NCBI GenBank assembly: GCA_910585645.1
Contig: CAJUFP010000012.1
Coordinates: forward strand, 1 to 64,000
Length of the DNA: 64,000 bases
Reading direction: 5' to 3'
Source of the DNA: an uncultured Hungatella sp.
GTDB lineage: Bacteria > Bacillota > Clostridia > Lachnospirales > Lachnospiraceae
Shown here in pieces: positions 57,131 through 64,000 of this stretch. Positions within the stretch are counted from its first letter, which is position 1; every line of letters starts with the position of its first letter. The notes under the pieces were generated by a model. That model was given only the letters and a program-made list of their open reading frames with translations, was not told the origin of the DNA and made no database searches. Both the position numbers and the translations under genes were made by a program.

Positions 57131-59395
57131 TCATGACACCTCATCAATCTCCGCCACTTCCGTGCCGTCATAAAACAATTCCAGAATCTGTTTGTAGCTC
57201 TTTCCGGCCTTTGCCATGGCCTGAGCGCCGTTTTGGCTCATGCCCACCCCATGGCCGTACCCTCCGCCGTAGATGGTAAAGCGGGGATCTGCCCCGTCCT
57301 CCTCCTTCTCGATGGCGATAAAAGCGCTGGGCAGGGAATCCCAGCCTGTGAGGACATTGCCATTCTGCTGTCGTATCTCCATGTCCCCGCAGCCCAGCAT
57401 GGCCCGGATCTGGCCTTCCCCCGCGATCTCCTTGCTGCCGGCACTCCCTTTCACCAGAAGAACCTTTCCGATCCCCCCTGTGGACCGCTCCTTTATGGTC
57501 AAATCTACAATATCCCCAATGCCTGTAACCTTTTTTCCCACCTGACTGCCTGTGGTCTCGGCCGTCCACCGGTACATGCCAAACTCCGACTCAAATCCCT
57601 GGGGACAGCTCTTTATGTACTGGGAAAATGCCTCCTCACCGGTCAGATCCAAAACTCCTCCCCCATCTTTCACGGCAATGCCCCTCAGGTACGGATAATC
57701 CTCCAAGCTGGCTCCCCATATGGTTCCGTCGGTGGTGTGGCCGCAGGATGTGGAAAAATAATAGATTTCCGCCACCTGCCCCTCATAGGTTATAAGTTTC
57801 CCGTAGGTTTCATTGACTGCCGTGTCCGTATTGGGACTGGTTTCTACATTATTATATACCTGATACTTGGTGGAATCATCCACATGGGCCCCGTAATTTT
57901 TGTACCCGTTGGCCATGATCTGCCTCCAGGCGTAGGTTCTGGCGCAGACAGCCTGGGCCTTTAAGGCCTCCTTCTCATAGCTGGCAGGCATTTCGCTTGG
58001 CACCACCCGCTTTAAATACTCCTCCAGGTAGACCTCGTTGACCAGCACAAGGCCGTCTTTCTCCTGCTTCACCTCCAAATGGCCCGGATACCAGGGTTTT
58101 TTGTCCCCCCGGCCAATGGTTAAGACCCGGACGCCTTTGCTCTCGTCCCCGGGCTCAATGATCACCCGCTCCTTTTTCAGGGTTTCGTCCCCTGACCGGA
58201 ATGTGACCGTATCTCCGGTCTGGTACGCCTCCTCCTGGTCCCCCCGCTTTACCACGCCGGGGCTTAGAAATTCCAGGGTGATGGTATCGTGGAAAATGGA
58301 TTTGAACCCGGTGTCCATAAGCAGCACCCGGATGGTCTTGGCGTCAAAAGGCCTCATGACCAGAGCCGCGCAGATCTTCCCGTCAGCCACCACAAACTCC
58401 TGAACATCAGAGCCCACCACCACGCTGGACAGTCCCAGCCGCCTAAACTCCCCGTAAAGCCGGTACGCGTTAAAATCCTGATCCACAGCCAAACTGCCAA
58501 AGCCCTCGATCTCGATCTCATTGCCGTCGATCTCCAGAACCTTTCCTGACACCCGCTCTTTTTTCAGCACGAGCTTTTTTACCTGGCCGTCCGTCACATG
58601 GATATCCGCCACCTGCATGGCCATGCCCTCAGGATCTTTGATCTTTGACTTTACCTCCAGGGTCCTTGCCAGGGAACCTACGTAAGCCTTCAGCTCATGC
58701 TCCCCTGCCTCCATGATCCAGATATTTTTGTACACCACGGATCCGGAAATCTTCTCCGTGACCCTTAAGATCTCGCTGCCGCTTACAAGGACCTTTATCT
58801 CCTGATCCCTGCATGAGCCCAGCCCCAGCCCTTCAAAGCCCCGGTTTCCCAGGCTTGTGTAGGCCCGCCAGGCCACGCCATCGTCCACATCCTCAAAAGT
58901 GCCGTAGACCACCAGGGTCTCCTGGCGCACCTTCTCCTCCTGCCACGAGCCAAGTTCCCTGCAGATATCCTCGTACAGATCCCACCACTCCCCGGGCGGA
59001 TAAGGGTGGGTCTTATTTTTCTGTGTCAGCCCCACCTTGGCCTTAAGCTCGCCGGAAACCTGGCCTGCCAGAAAGTCAGCCTCCCCATAGGTCAGAAGCC
59101 CCTCCGCGGTCTCCTCCGAGGCCGGCGTCAGCTCCTTGTCAATCCACCCTCTTTGGTACAGGGCGTCCATATATTTCACATACCACTGGCCCTGGCTGGA
59201 GGCGGGAAATTCCGACTGCTTCCGGGACGCCAGCCGGCACTCCTCCACCGTGGCCGCGGAAAGGGCCGCCGCCTTGTAAGCAGCAGCCCTGGTAACGCCG
59301 TCCCTGTCCGGCTCCGCAAGGAGTATGATGATCACCAGCGCTGCTATGGTCAGTGGGATCCCCAAAAACCAACCTGTTATGTTCTTTCTCTTCAT
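57131..59395 (-). CDS. SpoIID/LytB-domain protein
   Basis: 754 residues. One N-terminal membrane helix (GIPLTIAALVIIILLA) is followed by a long extracytoplasmic part. A beta-rich middle (about 180-420) precedes the SpoIID domain (about 430-750). The domain has VNEVYLEEYLKRVVPSEMP, EALKAQAVCARTYAW, YYFSTSCGHTTDG and GYGHGVGMSQNGAQAMA. SpoIID-type enzymes are lytic transglycosylases acting on denuded glycan strands during sporulation or wall remodelling. At 754 residues it is about twice the size of classical SpoIID and resembles LytB-like modifiers. It starts 7 nt after the AI-2E family gene and is cotranscribed with it. Confidence 0.92.
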   Translation of the reverse strand: MKRKNITGWFLGIPLTIAALVIIILLAEPDRDGVTRAAAYKAAALSAATVEECRLASRKQSEFPASSQGQWYVKYMDALYQRGWIDKELTPASEETAEGLLTYGEADFLAGQVSGELKAKVGLTQKNKTHPYPPGEWWDLYEDICRELGSWQEEKVRQETLVVYGTFEDVDDGVAWRAYTSLGNRGFEGLGLGSCRDQEIKVLVSGSEILRVTEKISGSVVYKNIWIMEAGEHELKAYVGSLARTLEVKSKIKDPEGMAMQVADIHVTDGQVKKLVLKKERVSGKVLEIDGNEIEIEGFGSLAVDQDFNAYRLYGEFRRLGLSSVVVGSDVQEFVVADGKICAALVMRPFDAKTIRVLLMDTGFKSIFHDTITLEFLSPGVVKRGDQEEAYQTGDTVTFRSGDETLKKERVIIEPGDESKGVRVLTIGRGDKKPWYPGHLEVKQEKDGLVLVNEVYLEEYLKRVVPSEMPASYEKEALKAQAVCARTYAWRQIMANGYKNYGAHVDDSTKYQVYNNVETSPNTDTAVNETYGKLITYEGQVAEIYYFSTSCGHTTDGTIWGASLEDYPYLRGIAVKDGGGVLDLTGEEAFSQYIKSCPQGFESEFGMYRWTAETTGSQVGKKVTGIGDIVDLTIKERSTGGIGKVLLVKGSAGSKEIAGEGQIRAMLGCGDMEIRQQNGNVLTGWDSLPSAFIAIEKEEDGADPRFTIYGGGYGHGVGMSQNGAQAMAKAGKSYKQILELFYDGTEVAEIDEVS

Positions 59396-59401
59396 ACGCC
59401 T

Positions 59402-60637
59402 TTACCTGACAAATGTTTTCTTCTCCTCATCAATATGCTTCAAATCCCCATAGTCATCCGTAACTGTGGACAACTCCCGCTTCTTTAACCGCCAGTTGAC
59501 CCACTCCGCGGTCAGACGGTAAATCACCGCAAAGGTAGGCACGCCGATGATCATGCCCACAGGCCCCATAATCCCGCCGAACAGCAGGATGGAAAACAGC
59601 ACCCAGAAGCTTGACAGCCCGGTGGAATTGCCCAGGATCTTCGGCCCGATGATGTTGCCGTCCAGCTGCTGGATCGCCAGAATAGACAAAAGAAACCAGA
59701 GGCATTTTTTCGGATCCACCAAAAGCACCAGAACAGCGCTGGGAACAGCGCCGATAAACGGACCGAAAAAGGGGATGATGTTGGTCACGCCTACAATAAC
59801 GCTGATCAGCACCGTGTAGGGCATCTTTAAGATGCTCAGCCACACAAAGGTCAGGATCCCGATGATGACGGAATCCCAGATCTTCCCGATAATAAACCCG
59901 CCGAAAACCCGGTGAATAAACCTCCACTTCTCCACCACCTCGTTGGCCACAGACAGAGAAAACAAGCTGTAGATGATCTTCTTGCCCTGAGCTGCCAGGG
60001 TCTCCTTGATGTTGAGCAGGTACACCATGACAATAATGCCGATAAGCACGTTCTTCACCAGGTTTATGATCCCCATGATGCTGGCAAAAATGCTGGTGAG
60101 GACCTTCTCAATGTTGGGCAGAATGTCTGTGGTGGTCTGTAACCAGGAAACCAGCTTCTCCACCCCCTGGTTGTAGACACTTAACACTGTGGGCTCAATA
60201 TCCGGATAATTGGCAAGGAGCGTCTCGATCCAAAGGGCCACCTTGGCCGCGCTGGCGGGGATGGAGTTAATGATCCCGCTTACGCTGGCTCTCAACGGCT
60301 CGCTCAGCTTCACCAGCCCCATGATCACCGCCCCCAAAAAGGCGATGCAGGCCAGAGTCGCCACCGCCTTGGCCGTCCCGTGCTTTTTCCTCCCCCGCTT
60401 CAGATATGGGGTCAGAAGCCGGTCGGTCCACCGGTACACCCGGTTGTAGATCGGCGTCAGAAGGTACGCCAGGATCGCCCCGTAGATAATGGGCGCCAGG
60501 ATCCGGTTTAGATTTTTCAGCCCCAGACACACCGTCTTCCACCGGATAAAAACAAGAGCCGCCGCAATGCAGGTGACAATAACCAGAACTGCCGTAACGC
60601 CCCAGTAAATGTAGTCCCGAAATTTGTGTTCGTTCAT
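59402..60637 (-). CDS. AI-2E family (TerC/YtvI/PerM-like) membrane transporter
   Basis: A 411-residue polytopic protein. There are two helices at the N-terminus (YWGVTAVLVIVTCIAAALVF; APIIYGAILAYLLTPI), a long amphipathic soluble segment (about 90-190), then five or six helices. The family signature VTNIIPFFGPFIGAVPSAVL lies near residues 285-305, and FWVLFSILLFGGIMGPVGMIIGVP near 345-368. Members move small molecules or act in Na+/H+ exchange; the name AI-2E reflects one E. coli case. AGAAAGGG precedes the ATG. Confidence 0.9.
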   Translation of the reverse strand: MNEHKFRDYIYWGVTAVLVIVTCIAAALVFIRWKTVCLGLKNLNRILAPIIYGAILAYLLTPIYNRVYRWTDRLLTPYLKRGRKKHGTAKAVATLACIAFLGAVIMGLVKLSEPLRASVSGIINSIPASAAKVALWIETLLANYPDIEPTVLSVYNQGVEKLVSWLQTTTDILPNIEKVLTSIFASIMGIINLVKNVLIGIIVMVYLLNIKETLAAQGKKIIYSLFSLSVANEVVEKWRFIHRVFGGFIIGKIWDSVIIGILTFVWLSILKMPYTVLISVIVGVTNIIPFFGPFIGAVPSAVLVLLVDPKKCLWFLLSILAIQQLDGNIIGPKILGNSTGLSSFWVLFSILLFGGIMGPVGMIIGVPTFAVIYRLTAEWVNWRLKKRELSTVTDDYGDLKHIDEEKKTFVR

Positions 60638-60718
60638 CTGTAACCCTTTCTATATAACCCTTTGTTTGATGTATTGCATAAAATCTGTGTCCTGGGTATA
60701 GATTACCACATTTTTACA

Positions 60719-60757
60719 AAAAGATAAAGCAGCGATTGCTCGCTGCTTTCATCTTTT
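60719..60757 (-). terminator. Terminator of the 6S-like RNA
   Basis: On the minus strand AAAGCAGCGA, loop GCAA, TCGCTGCTTT, extended by AGAT/ATCT pairs and followed by TTTTTG. Confidence 0.88.
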
Positions 60758-60953
60758 GTAATCCCAAAATGCCGGTTCTTACAATTTGACGCCTAGCCAT
60801 GCTAGGTGGGTGACCGCACTCCGGCTTCTGCCTTCCACTCACAGGAGGCCTGACATCCACCGGAAAATATAGGAATCCCTTGTGTCATAATGTAGGTTCA
60901 AAGATACGTAAGATTGTCGAACATCCCAGGAATTACAAATCCTGTGTTTTGAT
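60722..60953 (-). ncRNA. ssrS: 6S-like RNA (ssrS)
   Basis: A non-coding transcript of about 230 bases has its own promoter and terminator and no reading frame. The 5' part reads TTCCTGGGATGTTCGACAAT and the 3' part CCGGCATTTTGGGATT. The two ends pair into a closing stem as in 6S RNA, where E. coli has GAGATGTTCG and GGCGGCATCTC at the same places. Between them lie CTTTGAACC and a GC-rich apical arm (CCACCTAGCATGGCTAGG), leaving a loose central bubble. 6S RNA binds the housekeeping RNA polymerase in stationary phase. The identification is by structure and motif memory and needs a covariance search. Confidence 0.72.
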
Positions 60954-60959
60954 AGGGTT

Positions 60960-60988
60960 ATTATACAATATGGCGGGAGTTTTTTCAA
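60960..60988 (-). promoter_or_regulatory. Sigma-A promoter of the 6S-like RNA
   Basis: TTGAAA (60988-60983), 17-base spacer, TATAAT (60965-60960) on the minus strand. The predicted transcript start is near 60953. Confidence 0.8.
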
Positions 60989-61037
60989 TCCTATATTTTT
61001 TACTTTTGAGGAAATGTGTTACAAAAAATAGTTATTG

Positions 61038-61145
61038 TTGAGTGAGCATGGGCAGATTTAGTCGTGGGCCAGGGAGGGAAGGGAACAAACTTCAGCCAGA
61101 GAATCCTGCCTGGCTCCGCGACAACCTTCGCCCCATGCTCACTAA
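61038..61145. repeat. Palindromic interspersed element, copy C (complete)
   Basis: The left arm is TTGAGTGAGCATGGGCAGAT then TTAGTCGTGGGCCAGG. The right arm (61109-61145) is CCTGGCTCCGCGAC ending CATGCTCACTAA. The arms pair with bulges around about 35 bases. It begins 14 bases past the pdp stop codon. Together with the 6S-like RNA it fills the 521-base gap 60638-61158. Confidence 0.85.
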
Positions 61146-61158
61146 CATAAAGTCCCCT

Positions 61159-62481
61159 CTAAAACATCTCCACCCCGTCCCCTGTAACCTGCCCGTAGAC
61201 CAGCTTCTTGGCCTCCACGTCCCCGTCTCCTATGGTATAGGCGTCCATAAGCTTTTTGGACGCCCCGTCCAGAAGTTCCTCCCTGGACGCGTACAGCACT
61301 GCCAGCAGATCCCCTTTTCTCACTTCCTCGCCGTATTTCTTGTGCAGGCGTATGCCTGCGCTGTAGTCGATCACATCTTCCTTCTTCTGCCGCCCGGCTC
61401 CCAGCATAGTGGAGGCGATCCCGCAGCCTGCCGTGTCGATGTGGGTGACGCGGCCGTCCCTGTCCGCCTTTACCTCCCTGGCATAAGGGGCTTTGGGGAA
61501 GCGGTCCGGGTCCAGGATATAGGTCTCGTCCCCTCCCTGGGCCTTTACCATGGCTGCCAGGGTCTTAAGCCCTCTTCCGTCAGCCATGGCAGCCCTGGCC
61601 AGGGCGTAGCAGGAATCCAGATCCCCCTTCCCGGCCATGTAAAGCATATGGCCGCACAGCTGGAGGCACACCTCTGTCAGATCCCCCGGGCCCCGGCCCT
61701 TAAGAGTCTCAACAGCCTCCATGACTTCAAGAGAATTGCCGATGGCAGAACCCAAAGGCACATCCATGTCCGTAATCAGGGCGCAGCATCGCCTGCCGGC
61801 CCCTGTCCCGATGGCCACCATCTCCTTTGCCAGAGCCACGGAGTCTGTAAGGCTCTTCATAAAAGCCCCGCTGCCGGTCTTCACATCCAGCACAATACCG
61901 TCGCTTCCCGCCGCGATCTTCTTACTCATGATAGACGAGGCAATGAGAGGGATGCTGTCAACCGTGGCCGTCACATCCCGCAGGGCATACAGCTTCTTGT
62001 CCGCGGGGACCATGTTGCCCGACTGGCCGATGACCGCGATCCCCGTCTCATTGACGATCTCAAAAAACCGCTGCCGGCTTACAGCCGTACAAAGCCCTGG
62101 TATGGACTCCAGCTTATCTATGGTACCCCCGGTGTGGCCTAAGCCTCTCCCCGACATCTTGGCAACCTTCACGCCCAACGACGCCGCCAGAGGACCGATG
62201 ACCAGGGTGGTCTTGTCCCCCACACCGCCGGTGCTGTGCTTGTCAACCTTGATGCCCTCAATCCCTGATAAATCCACCATGTCGCCTGAGGACGCCATCT
62301 CCAGGGTAAGGCCCAGAGTCTCCTCCTCATCCATGCCCTGAAAATAGACAGCCATCAGCATGGCGGACATCTGATAGTCCGGGATCTCCCCGTCCACAAA
62401 CCCCCGGACCATGTCATGAAGCTCCCTCCTGGAAAGCTTTCCCCCGTGTTTCTTCCTCTCGATCAAATCATACATCCGCAC
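61159..62481 (-). CDS. pdp: Pyrimidine-nucleoside phosphorylase
   Basis: 440 residues from a GTG at 62481 (VRMYDLIERKKHGGKL) behind AGGGGGAG. The family start MRMVDLI supports this choice over ATG 62475 or 62523. Signatures are KVDKHSTGGVGDKTTL, KMSGRGLGHTGGTIDKLES (phosphate/pyrimidine site), VIGQSGNMVPADKKLYALRD and IASSIMSKKIAAGSDGIVLD with VKTGSGAFM. It splits uridine, thymidine and deoxyuridine with phosphate. It is the last gene of the deoC-cdd-pdp nucleoside salvage operon. Confidence 0.95.
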   Translation of the reverse strand: MRMYDLIERKKHGGKLSRRELHDMVRGFVDGEIPDYQMSAMLMAVYFQGMDEEETLGLTLEMASSGDMVDLSGIEGIKVDKHSTGGVGDKTTLVIGPLAASLGVKVAKMSGRGLGHTGGTIDKLESIPGLCTAVSRQRFFEIVNETGIAVIGQSGNMVPADKKLYALRDVTATVDSIPLIASSIMSKKIAAGSDGIVLDVKTGSGAFMKSLTDSVALAKEMVAIGTGAGRRCCALITDMDVPLGSAIGNSLEVMEAVETLKGRGPGDLTEVCLQLCGHMLYMAGKGDLDSCYALARAAMADGRGLKTLAAMVKAQGGDETYILDPDRFPKAPYAREVKADRDGRVTHIDTAGCGIASTMLGAGRQKKEDVIDYSAGIRLHKKYGEEVRKGDLLAVLYASREELLDGASKKLMDAYTIGDGDVEAKKLVYGQVTGDGVEMF

Positions 62482-62686
62482 AGGCCAACTCCCCCTTTCT
62501 GCTCCCGCGCTCTCACAAACCATTACACCTGGACGCGGTGGTTCCTCCAGCAGATCGTTACATTAATTCACCCGCAAATTAATGCAACGCTGTACTGGCT
62601 GCCGCCTCCTGGCGCCCTTACAGATCACTGCCGCCATCATAACTTCTTCCCGCAGCCGCCAGATCCGGCTTTTGCCCCGCCTGACC

Positions 62687-63097
62687 TTACAAAAGGTTCT
62701 CCGGCCCAAATCCCATGGGGAGAAGCTGTTCTAAGGTAAACTCCCGGTACTCCGTAAGGGACTTGGCAAGGATGATCTTAAAAGTCCCGGGATCCGTAAA
62801 CTCCCGCATCACCTGTCTGCACACGCCGCAGGGGGAACAGTAATCCGTCAGCACCCCGTCCTTGCCGCCGCAGATCGCGATGGCCTCAAACTCCCGCTTT
62901 CCCTCATTGACCGCCCGAAAAAAGGCGCTCCTCTCCGCGCACACCGTAGGCGTGTAGGCCGCGTTTTCGATATTGATGCCTGTGTACACCGTGCCGTCCT
63001 TGCACAGAAGGGCTGCCGCCACATGAAAATGGGAATAGGGCACATAAGCCCCCGGCAGCGCGTCAATAGCTGCCTGGATCAATCTCTGTCTGTCCAT
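62687..63097 (-). CDS. cdd: Cytidine deaminase
   Basis: 136 residues. PGAYVPYSHFHVAAALL is the N-terminal substrate site, TVCAERSAFFRAV contains the zinc Cys and catalytic Glu, and CSPCGVCRQVMREF the other zinc cysteines. It converts (deoxy)cytidine to (deoxy)uridine. GGAGGAGGACC lies upstream, inside the end of deoC, which it overlaps by 35 nt; this is an unusually long but clean overlap. The 205 bases after it (62482-62686) show no gene. Confidence 0.95.
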   Translation of the reverse strand: MDRQRLIQAAIDALPGAYVPYSHFHVAAALLCKDGTVYTGINIENAAYTPTVCAERSAFFRAVNEGKREFEAIAICGGKDGVLTDYCSPCGVCRQVMREFTDPGTFKIILAKSLTEYREFTLEQLLPMGFGPENLL

Positions 63098-63752
63098 GGT
63101 CCTCCTCCGCTTTTGCCAGCTTCACGATCCTGCTGGTGCCAAGCCGCCCGGCCCCCAGCTCCAAAAATCTCTCCGCGTCCTCAAACGAGGAAATGCCTCC
63201 CGCTGCCTTGATCTTCACCTTAGGCCCCACATGGCTCTTGAACAGTTCAATGTCCTCAAACGTGGCTCCCCCTGTGGAAAATCCCGTGGAAGTCTTAATA
63301 TAGTCAGCCCCTGCCTCTGTCACCAGCTGGCACATCTTGATCTTCTCCTCCCGGGTCAAAAGGCATGTCTCGATGATGACCTTCAGCACATGATCCCCGC
63401 ACACGGCCTTGATGGTCCGGATCTCCTCCAGAACCCTGTCAAAGCGCTTGTCTCTGAGATCCCCGATGTTGATCACCATGTCGATCTCGTCGGCTCCGTT
63501 CTCCAGGGCGTCCTCCGTCTCAAAAACCTTGGCAGCCGTGGTGTTGTAGCCGTTTGGGAAACCGATGACCGTACACACCCGCATCCGCTCCCCCACATAC
63601 TCCTTGGCCGCCTCCACATAGGACGGCGGGATACACACAGAGGCTGTCCCGTACTTGATGGCGTCGTCGCAGATCTGCTGAATCTCGCTCCAGGTAGCCT
63701 GCTGAGTCAAAAGCGTGTGGTCCACCGCCTTAAAAATCTTATTTCTGTCCAT
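63063..63752 (-). CDS. deoC: Deoxyribose-phosphate aldolase
   Basis: 229 residues. The family pattern is HTLLTQQATWSEIQQICDDA, CTVIGFPNGYNTTAAKVFET, DEIDMVINIGDL, VLKVIIETCLL and GADYIKTSTGFSTGGAT with the Schiff-base Lys. KIKAAGGISSFEDA and AGRLGTSRIVK complete the phosphate site. It splits deoxyribose 5-phosphate into glyceraldehyde 3-phosphate and acetaldehyde. AAAGGAGAATC precedes the ATG. It is 30 nt downstream of the acetyltransferase gene. Confidence 0.97.
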   Translation of the reverse strand: MDRNKIFKAVDHTLLTQQATWSEIQQICDDAIKYGTASVCIPPSYVEAAKEYVGERMRVCTVIGFPNGYNTTAAKVFETEDALENGADEIDMVINIGDLRDKRFDRVLEEIRTIKAVCGDHVLKVIIETCLLTREEKIKMCQLVTEAGADYIKTSTGFSTGGATFEDIELFKSHVGPKVKIKAAGGISSFEDAERFLELGAGRLGTSRIVKLAKAEEDHGQTEIDPGSY

Positions 63753-63782
63753 GATATTGATTCTCCTTTCCTTTGCAGGCGA

Positions 63783-64000
63783 TCACAACAGCTGATACAC
63801 CTGATACTCCCGCTCAAACACATACCCAAGCTTCTCCGCCAGCTCCACGGACTGCTGGTTGGCAGCGTCCCAGTTGGGGATCAGCTCCTTCTCTAAGCAC
63901 TCCAGCACAAAAGCCGAACTGCAGGCCAGAGCCAGTCCCTGTCTGCGGAAATCCTTTCTGGTATCCACCTGGATCTCCATCATGCCCTCGCTGACGCCGT
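63783..64000 (-). CDS. GNAT-family acetyltransferase, C-terminal part (runs off the window)
   Basis: The visible 72 residues read EGMMEIQVDTRKDFRRQGLA, then LACSSAFVLECLEKELIPNW, DAANQQSVELAEKLGYVFER and EYQVYQLL. RRQGLALACSSAF is the acetyl-CoA-binding loop-helix, and the WDAANQQSVELAEKLGY end is typical of the GNAT_acetyltran (FR47-like) branch. The start lies beyond position 64000. Substrate unknown. Confidence 0.85.
   Translation of the reverse strand, partial: GVSEGMMEIQVDTRKDFRRQGLALACSSAFVLECLEKELIPNWDAANQQSVELAEKLGYVFEREYQVYQLL

Noticed and set aside
60781..60900. Protein-binding riboswitch or SRP RNA in the 6S interval
   Set aside because: The end pairing, own promoter and terminator, and lack of a regulated gene fit 6S RNA better than a riboswitch. 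The SRP GGAA-loop signature was not seen.

Overview
The window looks like part of the chromosome of a spore-forming Firmicute of class Clostridia, probably a gut Lachnospiraceae-type organism. The reasons are strong AGGAGG-type ribosome binding sites, sigma-A promoters of the TTGaca-N17-TATAAT type, a SpoIID-family protein, a 6S-like RNA, a DinR/LexA-type operator, and small families typical of Clostridia (DUF1540, a DUF6323/DUF6179-like pair). No tRNA, rRNA, integrase, relaxase, transposase or CRISPR array was found.

Region 1 (115-38849, all minus strand, mostly overlapping or closely spaced genes) is the remarkable part. It reads leftwards from a clear sigma-A promoter at 38874-38902. First comes a partner-switching module: an RsbW-like anti-sigma kinase, a DUF1292-like protein and a STAS anti-antisigma factor. 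A CPBP protease follows, then a minimal type IV secretion system: VirD4 coupling ATPase, two VirB6-like membrane proteins, VirB4 ATPase and a VirB2-like pilin. These are interleaved with two Ig-like membrane-anchored surface proteins, a solute-binding lipoprotein and a large acidic lipoprotein. Next is a tandem array of four paralogous ~710-735 aa proteins plus a decayed fifth copy. Each intact copy carries a D-R-H-x-x-N and D-x-D-x-x-F-G motif pair like those of HipA/PI-kinase-type atypical kinases, and a conserved basic C-terminal tail. After the array come a cell-wall-binding-like protein, a cNMP-binding SpoIIE-type phosphatase, a metallo-beta-lactamase-fold hydrolase, a FecR-domain protein with a Pro/Ser/Thr tail, a PMT-type O-mannosyltransferase, an NHL-repeat protein, a CHASE2-adenylate cyclase and a GT2 polyprenyl-phosphate glycosyltransferase. 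My reading, which is inference, is a contact or protein-delivery T4SS with its own kinase cargo, controlled by cAMP-coupled partner switching and accompanied by an O-mannosylation module.

Region 2 (39058-41147, plus strand) is a divergently transcribed LytTR response regulator and AgrC-like sensor kinase. It shares the intergenic promoter region with the big cluster and is a candidate regulator of it.

Region 3 (41098-56687, minus strand) is ordinary accessory and core content. It holds the DUF6179/DUF6323-like pair, a MIF-type tautomerase, two AAA-ATPase/PD-(D/E)XK proteins, a flavin reductase, a DUF1540 protein and a small membrane protein. An apparent operon of an uncharacterised gene, topB, a repeat-containing protein and a dCMP deaminase follows. 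Then come a secreted subtilase with a good terminator and a glycogen-debranching-type enzyme, behind a long palindromic leader and an SOS-like promoter.

Region 4 (57131-64000, minus strand) holds a SpoIID/LytB-domain protein, an AI-2E family transporter, a 6S-like RNA with promoter and terminator, and a nucleoside-salvage operon (acetyltransferase fragment, deoC, cdd, pdp).

A family of ~110-bp palindromic elements occurs three times (1-80, 42952-43060, 61038-61145), each time just 3' of a minus-strand gene.
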